DNA of 64,000 nucleotides from Sphingobacteriales bacterium (GTDB lineage Bacteria > Bacteroidota > Bacteroidia > Chitinophagales > Chitinophagaceae): contig JADJGB010000010.1 in NCBI GenBank assembly GCA_016708305.1, positions 248,001 to 312,000 on the forward strand, written 5' to 3'. Shown here piece after piece: positions 29,995-39,555 of this stretch (position 1 is the first letter of the stretch; each line of letters starts with the position of its first letter). Both the position numbers and the translations under genes were made by a program. The notes beneath the pieces are model-generated. The model had not been told where the DNA came from, ran no database searches, and saw nothing but the letters and a program-made list of their open reading frames with translations.

Positions 29995-31554
29995 ATGAGT
30001 ACAGAAAGTAAAATCAGACAACTGATAGATAAACGGGAGGAAGCCAGAAAAGGCGGAGGCCAGAAAAGAATTGACTCGCAGCACAAAAAAGGCAAACTGA
30101 CAGCACGTGAAAGATTGGACCTTTTATTGGATGATGGCAGCTTTGAGGAATTTGACATGTTTGTACACCACCGTTGCACTGATTTCGGAATAGACAGAGA
30201 AAGGCCCTACACAGATGGCGTAGTAACAGGCTATGGAACCATTGACGGTCGATTGGTTTATGTATATGCCTATGACTTCACAGTTTTTGGCGGTTCGCTG
30301 GGCGAAATGGTAGCCAAAAAGGTTTGCAAAGTCTTGGATCAGGCAATGAAAATGGGCGCTCCGGTTATCGGCCTCAACGATTCGGGTGGTGCGCGTATTC
30401 AGGAAGGCGTAAAAAGCCTGGCAGGTTATGCCGAAATTTTCGAACGCAACATTTTAGCATCCGGCGTTGTACCCCAGCTCACAGCCATCTTTGGACCCTG
30501 TGCGGGAGGCGCTGTTTACAGCCCTGCCCTTACTGATTTTATTGTAATGTCCAAAACAAACAGTTACATGTTTCTAACCGGTCCCAAAGTGGTAAAAACA
30601 GTAACCAGCGAGGATGTTACCGATGAAGAATTGGGCGGCGCTACCGTTCATGCCTCCAAATCAGGCGTGGCGCATTTTGTAGCCGAAGACGAGCAGGAAG
30701 GCATTATGCTACTAAGAAAGATGCTGAGTTACATGCCTCAAAACAATCTTGAAGACCCGCCTTACATTCCAACTGATGACCCGATTGACAGAATGGATGA
30801 TATTCTGGACACCATCATCCCCGACAGTCCCAACAAACCTTATGATGTAAAAGATATTATTCATGCCATTGTGGACAACAAAGAGTTTCTGGAAGTATCA
30901 AGATTATATGCCCCCAATATCGTAACCGGTTTTGCCAGGTTCGATGGCATGTCGGTAGGTATTGTTGCCAATCAGCCCAATTATCTGGCCGGTGTGCTGG
31001 ACATCAACTCATCGCGTAAAGCAGCCAGATTTGTGCGCTTTTGCGATGCCTTCAATATTCCGATTCTTACATTGGTAGATGTTCCGGGGTTCCTGCCGGG
31101 CACCGCTCAGGAATACGGCGGAATCATCGTGCATGGCGCTAAACTACTGTATGCCTATGGCGCTGCCACCGTTCCAAAGGTAACCATCGAGCTGCGCAAA
31201 TCTTATGGCGGAGCATATATTGTGATGAGCTCCAAACACTTACGCGGCGATATCAGCTATGCTTGGCCTACCGCCGAAATAGCCGTGATGGGCGCCAAGG
31301 GAGCCACCGAAATTCTTTACGGCAAAAAAATGTTGGGTATAGAAGATCCTGAAGAAAGAAGAATAGCCGGCGAAAATTTTGAAAAAGAATATGAAGATAA
31401 ATTCAGCAATCCTTATGAAGCCGCTTCTCATGGTTTTATTGATGATATTATCGTTCCACGAACAACTCGTTTCAGGGTGATAAAAGCATTTCAATCGTTG
31501 GCAACAAAAAAAGAAAACGTAATAGCTAAAAAACACGGCAACATTCCACTTTAA
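29995..31554 (+). CDS. mmdA: Methylmalonyl-CoA/propionyl-CoA carboxyltransferase alpha subunit
   Basis: An intact 519-residue carboxyltransferase of the MmdA/PccB family. It moves CO2 between methylmalonyl-CoA and the biotin carrier. The N-terminal crotonase-like half has LTARERLDLLLDDGSFEE, the acyl-CoA site SGGARIQEGV and GPCAGGAVYSPALTD. The C-terminal half has TLVDVPGFLPGTAQEYGGII, SYGGAYIVMSSKHLRGD and MGAKGATEILYGK. MmdA and PccB are hard to tell apart by sequence. The neighbouring beta subunit (a sodium-pump membrane protein) and the absence of a biotin carboxylase gene here favour the decarboxylase. Confidence 0.92.
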   Translation: MSTESKIRQLIDKREEARKGGGQKRIDSQHKKGKLTARERLDLLLDDGSFEEFDMFVHHRCTDFGIDRERPYTDGVVTGYGTIDGRLVYVYAYDFTVFGGSLGEMVAKKVCKVLDQAMKMGAPVIGLNDSGGARIQEGVKSLAGYAEIFERNILASGVVPQLTAIFGPCAGGAVYSPALTDFIVMSKTNSYMFLTGPKVVKTVTSEDVTDEELGGATVHASKSGVAHFVAEDEQEGIMLLRKMLSYMPQNNLEDPPYIPTDDPIDRMDDILDTIIPDSPNKPYDVKDIIHAIVDNKEFLEVSRLYAPNIVTGFARFDGMSVGIVANQPNYLAGVLDINSSRKAARFVRFCDAFNIPILTLVDVPGFLPGTAQEYGGIIVHGAKLLYAYGAATVPKVTIELRKSYGGAYIVMSSKHLRGDISYAWPTAEIAVMGAKGATEILYGKKMLGIEDPEERRIAGENFEKEYEDKFSNPYEAASHGFIDDIIVPRTTRFRVIKAFQSLATKKENVIAKKHGNIPL

Positions 31555-31564
31555 AATTCTGACT

Positions 31565-31825
31565 ATGTTATTTTTTGCTAAAAAAAAGGATAAACAGGAA
31601 GTTGATGCTCCATTGGTACAGGAAGCAATTCTTCAAAACGAAGATGATGAAATAGCTGCTGCCATTGCAGTTGCACTCAGACTATATTCTTATAAAACGA
31701 TGGAGTACGAAGAGACCATTATCACCATTCAAAAAGTTATCAGGCCCTACTCCCCCTGGAATTCAAAGATTTACAACCTGAAGCAAGTGCCGCAAAGATG
31801 CATCATACACAAACCTCTCAAATAA
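31565..31825 (+). CDS. Small OadG-like accessory subunit (cytosolic part)
   Basis: This 86-residue protein resembles the soluble tail of OadG-type subunits found in Bacteroidota decarboxylase loci: DDEIAAAIAVALRLYSY, a polar linker, then VIRPYSPWNSKIYNLKQ. It lacks the membrane helix that such proteins usually have at the N-terminus. That helix may be supplied by the tiny gene at 34649. It starts 10 nt after the alpha gene and ends 13 nt before the biotin-carrier gene, a typical operon spacing. Confidence 0.7.
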   Translation: MLFFAKKKDKQEVDAPLVQEAILQNEDDEIAAAIAVALRLYSYKTMEYEETIITIQKVIRPYSPWNSKIYNLKQVPQRCIIHKPLK

Positions 31826-31838
31826 TAAATTATAGATA

Positions 31839-32275
31839 ATGAAAACATATAAACTTAAAATAAAAGGCAAAGATTACACCGTGGATGTGCTGGATGTGGG
31901 AGATTTTTCGGCTACGGTAAAAGTGAATGGCGTTTTGTACGATGTGGAAATAGACCAGCATTTAAAAACAACCAAAACACCTAAACTGGTACGTGCCATG
32001 GTATCGCCATCAACCGATGTTGAGATTTCTACCGCAAAAACTGCAAAACCTGGCGCCGCAAAGAGCCGTACTGTCAAATCGCCACTGCCGGGTAAGATTC
32101 TGGATATATTTATAAAGCCGGGCGACAAGATAAAAGTAGGACAAACACTGCTGATTCTTGAGGCAATGAAGATGGAAAATAATATAAATGCTGATAAAGA
32201 AGGCATGGTAAAAGCCATTAATGTGCAACGCAACGATGCTGTAATGGAAGGCGACAGTTGATTGAAATTGAATGA
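31839..32275 (+). CDS. Biotin carboxyl carrier subunit of the decarboxylase (C-terminal frameshift)
   Basis: About 145 residues: a short barrel-like N-terminal region (YKLKIKGKDYTVDVLDVGDF) and a C-terminal biotinyl domain whose lysine lies in LILEAMKMENNI, the canonical EAMKM motif. The frame as read stops early at 32261. One extra T at 32258-32259 yields GDSLIEIE and a stop at 32273-32275, the normal C-terminus of biotinyl domains. The TT run supports a miscall. Carries the carboxyl group from the alpha subunit to the membrane beta subunit. Confidence 0.88.
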
Positions 32276-32367
32276 GTTGTTTTTATTTATAAACAATACC
32301 GTTACCATCGCTGGAAGCGGTATTGATTAACTTATGAAAAATCAGGAAATATTAAAATCATATACGT

Positions 32368-33462
32368 ATGAATGCCATAATGATTTTCTGGGTTGCATTT
32401 ATTGCATTGTTTTTTATCGTATTCATTATTGACATGTATGTTACCACTCATCGGAGTGGCTCCCTCACGGTAAAAGCAGCGCTCAAATGGACAGGCTTAT
32501 GGATTTCGCTTGCATTGCTCTTTGGAGTTGCCATTTATTTTTTCTTTCCTCAAAACCCTGACAATGCCGTAAAAACATCCTCGGTAATGATGTTTAAATT
32601 TATTGCCGGTTATCTGACCGAATACTCTTTGTCAATTGACAACCTTTTTGTATTCATCATGATTTTTTCATTGATGGCAGTGCATGAAAAAAACCAGCCT
32701 AAGCTACTGAAACTCGGGATTCTGCTATCTATCGTATTACGTGTCTTGTTTATTTTATTAGGGATGGAGCTGGTAGAACGTTTCCACTGGATTATTTATG
32801 TATTTGGAGTAATCCTTATCTGGACAGCATACAAAATGGCTTTTACAGGCGATGATGAAAGCGTGAATCCCAATGAAAATGTTTTGTACAAATCCGCATC
32901 AAGACTGTTTCCGGTTGACCCTGATAAAGACTCACCCCGATTCTTGCATAAAATAAACGGCAAGTGGCATATTACAGCCATATTTCTGGTTTTTCTGGTT
33001 ATTGGTTCTACAGATGTACTCTTTGCAGTGGATTCCATTCCGGCAATCATCGGTGTAATTAAAGAAGGAGCTGCAAAAACGCTTTCCCCACAGGAGGAAG
33101 ATTTTATTGCCATCACTTCCAATGTATTTGCTGTGATGGGCTTGGTTTCCTTGTTTTTTGCACTGAAAGGCATCATGGGAATGTTCAGGTTTTTAAAACA
33201 TGGAGTCAGTTTCATCTTGTTTTTTATCGGATTGAAGATGTTACTCGGTTTTATCCCACAGGTAGAAACATTCTTTTCACATCATGCCTGGGTTTCTCTG
33301 GCTGTAATCATTTCAACACTGGTATTGTCTATTTTATTTTCTATCGTAATAGCCGAAAAGGAAGAAATAAAAGAACTCAAAGATGAAATATCTGACTTGA
33401 AGTATGATATTGCCGATCTGGAAGATGACGGTATCAAAAATAAAAGTATTCCTAAAAAATAA
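32368..33462 (+). CDS. TerC-family integral membrane protein (Alx/TerC-like)
   Basis: A 364-residue polytopic membrane protein with about nine hydrophobic segments. TerC signatures are SLSIDNLFVFIMIFSLM and STDVLFAVDSIPAIIGV, whose acidic residues are thought to bind a divalent metal; the family is linked to manganese and metal homeostasis. The C-terminus is a long charged coiled-coil-like tail (EEIKELKDEISDLKYDIADL). It lies within the decarboxylase operon, 11 nt upstream of the beta subunit, which is unusual. A short inverted repeat (CAATACCG/CGGTATTG, 32294-32325) precedes it. Confidence 0.88.
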   Translation: MNAIMIFWVAFIALFFIVFIIDMYVTTHRSGSLTVKAALKWTGLWISLALLFGVAIYFFFPQNPDNAVKTSSVMMFKFIAGYLTEYSLSIDNLFVFIMIFSLMAVHEKNQPKLLKLGILLSIVLRVLFILLGMELVERFHWIIYVFGVILIWTAYKMAFTGDDESVNPNENVLYKSASRLFPVDPDKDSPRFLHKINGKWHITAIFLVFLVIGSTDVLFAVDSIPAIIGVIKEGAAKTLSPQEEDFIAITSNVFAVMGLVSLFFALKGIMGMFRFLKHGVSFILFFIGLKMLLGFIPQVETFFSHHAWVSLAVIISTLVLSILFSIVIAEKEEIKELKDEISDLKYDIADLEDDGIKNKSIPKK

Positions 33463-33473
33463 ATCCTTATTTT

Positions 33474-34622
33474 ATGAATTTCGAACAACTGTTTCCGGTT
33501 CTTTACCTGATTACTTGGCAGCATCTGATGATGATTGCCGTTGGCTTGGTATTAATTTATCTTGCCATTGCCAAAGAATATGAACCTACCCTTCTCCTAC
33601 CCATTGGTTTTGGCGCAATATTGGTAAATATTCCTTTAACATCCGCCCTCACCCAGATTGATCCCGAAACAGGCAAGGCATTAGAAGGCGCTTTGTCCAT
33701 TTTCTATGAAGCAGGGATTGCTACCGAAATTTTTCCGCTCCTGATTTTTATAGCTATCGGCGCTATGATTGACTTCACGCCGCTATTTAAAAATCCATTC
33801 TTGTTACTATTTGGCGCAGCAGCACAATTTGGCATTTTCTTCACCATCATTGCTGCTACCATGATGGGTTTCGACCTGAAGGAAGCAGCTTCTATCGGCA
33901 TCATTGGCGCTGCAGACGGACCTACCTCTATTTTTGTTTCGTCCCGGTTTGCTCCCGAATTATTGGGACCTATTTCTGTGGCAGCCTATTCTTACATGGC
34001 ATTGGTGCCCATCATTCAGCCTCCTGTAATCCGTATGCTTACCAGCAAAAAGGAAAGATGTATTCACATGGATGCTCATCCGAAAGTGGCATCGCGGGCA
34101 GCACTGATTATATTCCCGATACTGGTTACCATTGTAGCCGGAATTGTAGCGCCATCCTCATTAGCGCTTATTGGTTTCTTAATGTTTGGAAACCTGATCA
34201 GAGAATGTGGTGTATTAAACAAATTATCCCAATCGGCTCAAAATGAATTGGCCAGCCTCGTTACTATCTTATTGGGCATCACTATTGCGAGTACCATGAC
34301 GGCAGACAAATTTGTAAACTGGCAAACGCTGATGATAATTGGCCTCGGTTTGATCGCTTTTATTTTCGACACATTCGGTGGCGTGATGTTTGCTAAAGCC
34401 TTAAACTTTTTTCTTCCGGCAAACAAAAAGATAAACCCGATGGTGGGTGCCTGCGGAATTTCTGCATTTCCGATGTCGGCAAGGGTGATTCACAATATGG
34501 GTCAAAAGGAAGACCCGACAAACTATCTGCTGATGCATGCCGTTAGTGCAAATGTTGGTGGACAAATAGGCTCAGTGGTAGCAGGAGGCCTGATACTGGC
34601 ATTGATTCCTTTATTTGCTTAG
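33474..34622 (+). CDS. mmdB: Sodium-pumping decarboxylase beta subunit (OadB/MmdB/GcdB family)
   Basis: An intact 382-residue polytopic membrane protein. It decarboxylates carboxybiotin and couples this to sodium export. Key motifs: EIFPLLIFIAIGAMIDFTPL near residue 90, the functional region GIIGAADGPTSIFVS, with its conserved Asp, and the C-terminal GACGISAFPMSARVIHNMG and HAVSANVGGQIGSVVAGGLI. With MmdA, the biotin carrier and the OadG pieces it would form a methylmalonyl-CoA decarboxylase. A C-terminal hydrophobic segment is present, so the gene appears complete. Confidence 0.93.
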   Translation: MNFEQLFPVLYLITWQHLMMIAVGLVLIYLAIAKEYEPTLLLPIGFGAILVNIPLTSALTQIDPETGKALEGALSIFYEAGIATEIFPLLIFIAIGAMIDFTPLFKNPFLLLFGAAAQFGIFFTIIAATMMGFDLKEAASIGIIGAADGPTSIFVSSRFAPELLGPISVAAYSYMALVPIIQPPVIRMLTSKKERCIHMDAHPKVASRAALIIFPILVTIVAGIVAPSSLALIGFLMFGNLIRECGVLNKLSQSAQNELASLVTILLGITIASTMTADKFVNWQTLMIIGLGLIAFIFDTFGGVMFAKALNFFLPANKKINPMVGACGISAFPMSARVIHNMGQKEDPTNYLLMHAVSANVGGQIGSVVAGGLILALIPLFA

Positions 34623-34648
34623 AAGTATTTTACCTTAAAAAAAATGAT

Positions 34649-34783
34649 ATGAACGATATTACAAAAGCAGCAATTGAAATAACAGGCCTGGGGATGGCCG
34701 GAATATTTCTATTTATGGTCATTTTTTACTTTGTAATAAAAGTGATAGATAAATTTTTTCCGGCAAAACCGGTATCGGAATAA
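34649..34783 (+). CDS. Tiny one-helix membrane protein, candidate OadG-type membrane anchor
   Basis: This open frame is 44 residues and follows the beta subunit by 26 nt. ATG at 34649-34651 gives MNDITKAAIEITGLGMAG, a hydrophobic segment IFLFMVIFYFVIKVI and a short basic tail ending KFFPAKPVSE at the TAA 34781-34783. One membrane helix after a short N-terminus is the layout of OadG gamma subunits. The larger soluble OadG-like piece is encoded separately at 31565. It ends 4 nt before the stop of the convergent GH20 gene. The case rests on position and topology. Confidence 0.6.
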   Translation: MNDITKAAIEITGLGMAGIFLFMVIFYFVIKVIDKFFPAKPVSE

Positions 34784-34787
34784 TAAA

Positions 34788-37445
34788 TTATTGCATTTCC
34801 ACAAACGTAAACATCCATTTTACGGGATTCTGCCAGTTTTTCCCTTTGAAGGAACCGACAGGCGCTTTAATGAGTACGTCATTCCAGCCTTTTTGTAAAT
34901 AAATTTTTGTAGGCTTCCGATACTCGTACCCTTCGTCAATCAAAGGAATTTCCATATCTCCTTTTTGTCCTGCATGCTTCCACAATGGAGGAGCGATTAA
35001 ATTTCCATTTACCCAAACTGCACTTTTTTTGTAGTCCCATTCGCCGGCAGGCGGTGTGTCAGAATCCTGAGACCTGGATATATTGTAAAAACCAATCCAG
35101 AAATTTTTGAAGCCTTCTTCATCACTCCAGATACGGCGAGTGGCATACCAGGTCGTGTTTTCTTTAGCCACTTCGTCAATGACGCCTCTAATCTGGGGAG
35201 CCCACCAATGGCGCAAAATAATAGTAGCGCCAATCTCTTCTTTATAAGGCTTTGTTTTTGCAAGATTAAAATTTTTAACCTCCGGTTCAAATTTTTTGGT
35301 CAGATCACCTCCATTGTCATAAGGGCCATATAAGTTCCACTTAATATCCTGCTGCGCAAAATAGTGGAACTGCTTTTTTTTGAAGTATAAATTCTTATGA
35401 ATAAGCAGCCGGTTTTCAAATTCGGCAAAGTCGCTTACCCTTTTTTCTCCCGGACTACCAATATTAGCCACCCATCCCTGTACACCACCACCCTTCCAGA
35501 TTCTTTCTGAAAAAGCCAGCATCCCGGGATATACTAAATTCATCCGTATTGCATCTTCTTCTTTTTCCACCCTTCTGTCGGGCCAGAGGCAAAGGATAGC
35601 GCCTAACATTTGGTCATCGCCTTTGAGCCGGTTACCAATCTGCCTGTTGAAAATGGTGGTTACTCCTTCAAACGGATCCATGTGATTGAGGTACAAATGC
35701 CTAGAATCAATCAGTGGTGCATGACTTTTTTCAGCCTCCGTAAAATCTTCCATCCAAAGCTGCCGGTAGGTTTTTTCATCCAGATTACCTCCGGGACTCC
35801 AGCCAATAGTCTTTACGCCCCTGCTCTGAACAAATTGAATCATTTCGGGAAGAAAGTTCTTGTTGGTAATTTTCACTTCATCACCTCCAATGTGCAGATA
35901 GGGTATTTTATAGGTATCCAGAAACTCGTTGACAATATTTTTTACATATACCATTCCCGAATCGCTCTGCATATCCACGCCCATTGCACGCCTGAAAGCA
36001 GCGCTATGGCCGGGCATGTCAATTTCGGGAAACAGAATGATATGCCTGTCGGCACAATAGTTAATCAATTCCTGCAACTCCTGCTCCGAATAGAAAAATC
36101 CTTTGTTGCGAATCATATTTTCTCCGGCGGTAAGCTGCGGATACAACTTACTGGCAAAACGCCAGGCAATATCTTCGGTGCCATGAAAGTGGAAAACGTT
36201 GAGCTTGTATTGCGCCATCACGTCAATCTGCTGCTTCAGCAGTTCCATTGACATATAATTGCGCCCCACATCTACCATGTACCCTCTCATCGAATAAGCA
36301 GGTTCATCATTAATCTGGCAATTATCTATCAAAGCGCCATCTCTGGCAAGCTGCCACAGCGTTTGTATGCCGTTAAATACACCATGAGTCGCATTACCGG
36401 AAATCATGACTTTATTATCTGTTACTGACAATTGATAGGCTTCATTGCTACTTTCCTTTTTGGCAGTAATTAATTTTAGTTCAATGTAAATTTCATCCTT
36501 TTTTACCTTACTCTTTATTTCGGCTTCGTAACATTTCTGCCTGATTAATTTTTGCAGATGTTTGGCTTCTTTTTCCAAACCCGGTTGTGTTACTAAGATT
36601 GTTTTGCATTGGTACAGCGGAAATGCTCCCTGCTTCCAGTTTAATTGTACCGGAGCCGGAATCAGTGCAGGACGATCGCCCGCATCATAGATGTACGGAA
36701 ACACTAAATGCTTCCAGAGCATATAACCATCTCCCAATAAATGAAGTCCTTCATTACTGTATTTGCTGCTAAGGAATCCTTCCGAATTGGTGAAACTGTC
36801 AAATAAATTTACATAAGAGAACCGATGCTTTTCGGCTGATAGTTCCAACTGACGATTAACGGCTTTAATTTCCTGAGTATTTCCGGTGTGGTTTTTAAAC
36901 TTTTCAAAAGCCGGGTTTACGGGTAAAATGCTTTGCACATAAACCTTTGTAGCCGGTGAAAGCAAATGAGTAAATTTAACTATTTCAAGAATATTTTTTA
37001 CAACGCTATCTGCGCCGATTCCTTTCGACAGATCATTTGTGCCAATCATCAGGAAAATTTTATCAGGTTTCCGGCCTGTGATTTCTTTTAGCCTGTTTAA
37101 AACCCCAATTGTTACATCTGCGCTTATCCCTCTGTTTTTGATTCGGCTATCGCCAAAAAGTTCCTGCCACTCGCCGCCATCAGTAATACTGTTTCCGAGA
37201 AAAATAATATCTCCTTTGGTTTGAGGGAGGTTTTTAAACAGACTTGCCTGCTGATGCCAGTAGGTTGAAAACAGCGTATCAGGCCATGAGGGTAATTGAC
37301 CGTTTTGCGAAAATGAATGGGTTGCAAACCAAAAATTGCAACCCATTACGATTAAGATTGGAAAATACCTTTTTACAATCTTTAAAGTTTTTAGCTTTTT
37401 CCGATTGAACAAAGCAAGAAACAGCAAGGTCATTAATGTTACCAT
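34788..37445 (-). CDS. Secreted SGNH hydrolase-GH20 beta-hexosaminidase fusion
   Basis: An intact 885-residue two-domain enzyme. After an N-terminal signal/anchor region (YFPILIVMGCNFWFATHS) comes an SGNH/GDSL hydrolase domain (residues about 50-250): FLGNSITDGGEW for block I, MIGTNDLS for block III, and NEGLHLLGDGY for block V. The usual Asp of block V is Glu here (E232-G-L-H235). The GH20 part (about 260-760) has FHFHGTEDIAWRF, PEIDMPGHSAAF and HIGGDEV with the catalytic Asp522-Glu523 pair. A C-terminal beta domain of about 130 residues follows. The combination suggests deacetylation and release of N-acetylhexosamine. Next to GH2 and GH29 genes. Confidence 0.88.
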   Translation of the reverse strand: MVTLMTLLFLALFNRKKLKTLKIVKRYFPILIVMGCNFWFATHSFSQNGQLPSWPDTLFSTYWHQQASLFKNLPQTKGDIIFLGNSITDGGEWQELFGDSRIKNRGISADVTIGVLNRLKEITGRKPDKIFLMIGTNDLSKGIGADSVVKNILEIVKFTHLLSPATKVYVQSILPVNPAFEKFKNHTGNTQEIKAVNRQLELSAEKHRFSYVNLFDSFTNSEGFLSSKYSNEGLHLLGDGYMLWKHLVFPYIYDAGDRPALIPAPVQLNWKQGAFPLYQCKTILVTQPGLEKEAKHLQKLIRQKCYEAEIKSKVKKDEIYIELKLITAKKESSNEAYQLSVTDNKVMISGNATHGVFNGIQTLWQLARDGALIDNCQINDEPAYSMRGYMVDVGRNYMSMELLKQQIDVMAQYKLNVFHFHGTEDIAWRFASKLYPQLTAGENMIRNKGFFYSEQELQELINYCADRHIILFPEIDMPGHSAAFRRAMGVDMQSDSGMVYVKNIVNEFLDTYKIPYLHIGGDEVKITNKNFLPEMIQFVQSRGVKTIGWSPGGNLDEKTYRQLWMEDFTEAEKSHAPLIDSRHLYLNHMDPFEGVTTIFNRQIGNRLKGDDQMLGAILCLWPDRRVEKEEDAIRMNLVYPGMLAFSERIWKGGGVQGWVANIGSPGEKRVSDFAEFENRLLIHKNLYFKKKQFHYFAQQDIKWNLYGPYDNGGDLTKKFEPEVKNFNLAKTKPYKEEIGATIILRHWWAPQIRGVIDEVAKENTTWYATRRIWSDEEGFKNFWIGFYNISRSQDSDTPPAGEWDYKKSAVWVNGNLIAPPLWKHAGQKGDMEIPLIDEGYEYRKPTKIYLQKGWNDVLIKAPVGSFKGKNWQNPVKWMFTFVEMQ

Positions 37446-37502
37446 TGATTAAGACATTTTTCAAATTAGGCGGGAAAGTAAGGAAAAATTTTATTATTTC
37501 AA

Positions 37503-39534
37503 TCATTTATACATCCAAATCATTTCATCCGTAAAGGACCGATTACCTTGTTTTGCGGTTACCTGAATTTTATTCTTCCCCTTTTTAAGATGTACATCGT
37601 AAAGCGTATGTTTATCATTCACACCCGGCCTCCCGCTAATCTTTTTACCATTAACCTTCAATTTAGGTGATGAAATATTTGAAAATAGTTGCACCGTATT
37701 ATCAGGTCTTGTGCGAATGGCATCTCTCCTGTTTGCCAGATATACCATCGGCTCCGGATTCCAGTTGGCTTTGTACCAGTAAAAAGCATCTTTTTTTCTT
37801 TTGCGATCAAAGGTGATGATGCCCTTCAGGTTTCGGGCATTAACGCCGCCCCGGTTCCAAAGCGGTGTGGCAAACTCAAACATGTTCCAGAAATAAGAAG
37901 CCAGCAGATATGGATGTTTTTGTATGATTGCCCACTGCTGAATATGAGTTTCTGTCTGATAGTTTTCGGGCGAGAACTGACCGTTCACCGGATCAATACT
38001 TTTCGGATTGGCTAATGTGTCAATCCCTTGGTCTATGTTGCCGTCAGCCCCATACTCGGTAAGCATCACCTTACAATCAGGATATTCTTTTTCAAGACCT
38101 GAAGTCCATTTCTCTAAATCCTCTATTTTACCCTCATACCAGCCATAGTAGCGGTTCATGGCTTGTACATCGCAATTCAGGTTTTCAAATCTGCTCATAC
38201 TACCATATCCGTTTACCGAAACAGTGTAACGTACGGGTCGTTTGTCTTTGCAATATCATTAAGTTCGCGCGTCAGCACAGGCACATAATCATCTTTAGTC
38301 TTTCCATATACTTCATTATGCATTCCCCAGATATAAATAGACGGGTGATTGCGGTTTTGCCGCACGAGTTCTTCCATTTGCTGTTTGGCATTATCGGCCT
38401 CCTGAAATGAAACTGCATTTACAAAAGGAATTTCGGCCCAGTGAGAAAACCCAACGAATCTGCAAGCGCATAAATATGATCCGATTGCTGATAGTGTGCC
38501 AAACGGATTGTGGTGGCACCTATTTCTTTAATCAACATCATGTCTTCTTTTTCCTGTTCGGGAGAAAGGGCGCTTCCGTATTGCCAGCGGTCCTGGTGGC
38601 GGGTTACACCATACATCGGATGATTTTCACCATTCAGGTAAACGCCTTTCCCTGCAATGAGCTCGATAGAGCGAAGTCCTAAAGGTTCTTCTACCCTGTC
38701 AATTTCTTTATTGTCTTTAAGCAGAATGGCAGAAATCTTATACAGATACGGATCTTTAATTCCGTTCCAAAGGCGTGGGTTTACCAGTTCCACATCTCCG
38801 GTTATATATGTAACACCCTGTGGAGAAACTGTTACAGGCTTCTGGGATTGTGCAACCAAAACACCATTATTGTCTGATATGATAATGGACAAATTAATAT
38901 TCTGATGAAGCTTCTCCCTGTTTTCTAATTTAGCCTTGACCAACACTTTTGCATTTTGCACTGATACCTCTTTTTGAATAACCTGAATTCCCGATGAAGC
39001 ATAATCGGTAACCGAAAAATTTAGGGGTGCGGTCACAATCATATTAGCCTGCCGGTATATTCCGCCATATATCGGAAACAAAAAATTATTAATCGGAATG
39101 ATAGTTTTATCAGGCGTATTGTTAGCCTTTACCAAAATTTCATTTTGTGCGCCATAGTTAATCACATTGGTAATTTCAAATGCAAAAGCGCTGTAAGCCC
39201 CTTTATGTTCGGTTAAAAATTTTCCGTTAATATAAACAGTGGCAACCTGTCCCACTCCTCCAAACCTTAAAAAAATTCTTTTTCCCTTTGACTGATTATC
39301 TACAAATATTTTCTTCCGGTAAAAACCATTTCCGGTATAGAAATTCTTACCCGTCTGCATATCCGTCTGATTGTAAGTATGCGGCAGCGTTACCGGCTCC
39401 CATACAGCGGAGGAAGTATCTTTTGTAAATGACCAATCATTGTTGAAATCGATATTCTGCCTGCTTCCCTGAGCAAACAGAAACGATGTTGACATCAAAC
39501 TTAATATTGCAATTAATAGTACTTTTTTCATCAT
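37503..39534 (-). CDS. GH2 glycoside hydrolase, beta-galactosidase-like (two frameshifts)
   Basis: A secreted GH2 enzyme of about 677 residues after repair. Start 39534 gives signal KKVLLIAILSLMSTSFLFAQ. The sugar-binding domain (NFYTGNGFYRKKIFVDNQ), the immunoglobulin-like domain, the acid/base Glu in YIWGMHNEVYG and the nucleophile Glu in MLTEYGADG are all visible. The C-terminal Ig-like domain ends TDEMIWMYK. Breaks are near 38430 (four T in GGTTTTCTC; one more gives SHWAEIPFVNAVSF) and near 38257 (one more A gives AKDKRPVRYTVSVNGY). Likely substrate: beta-linked galactose, but specificity is not proven by sequence. Confidence 0.88.
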
Positions 39535-39555
39535 GAAGGGATTAATTTATTAATG

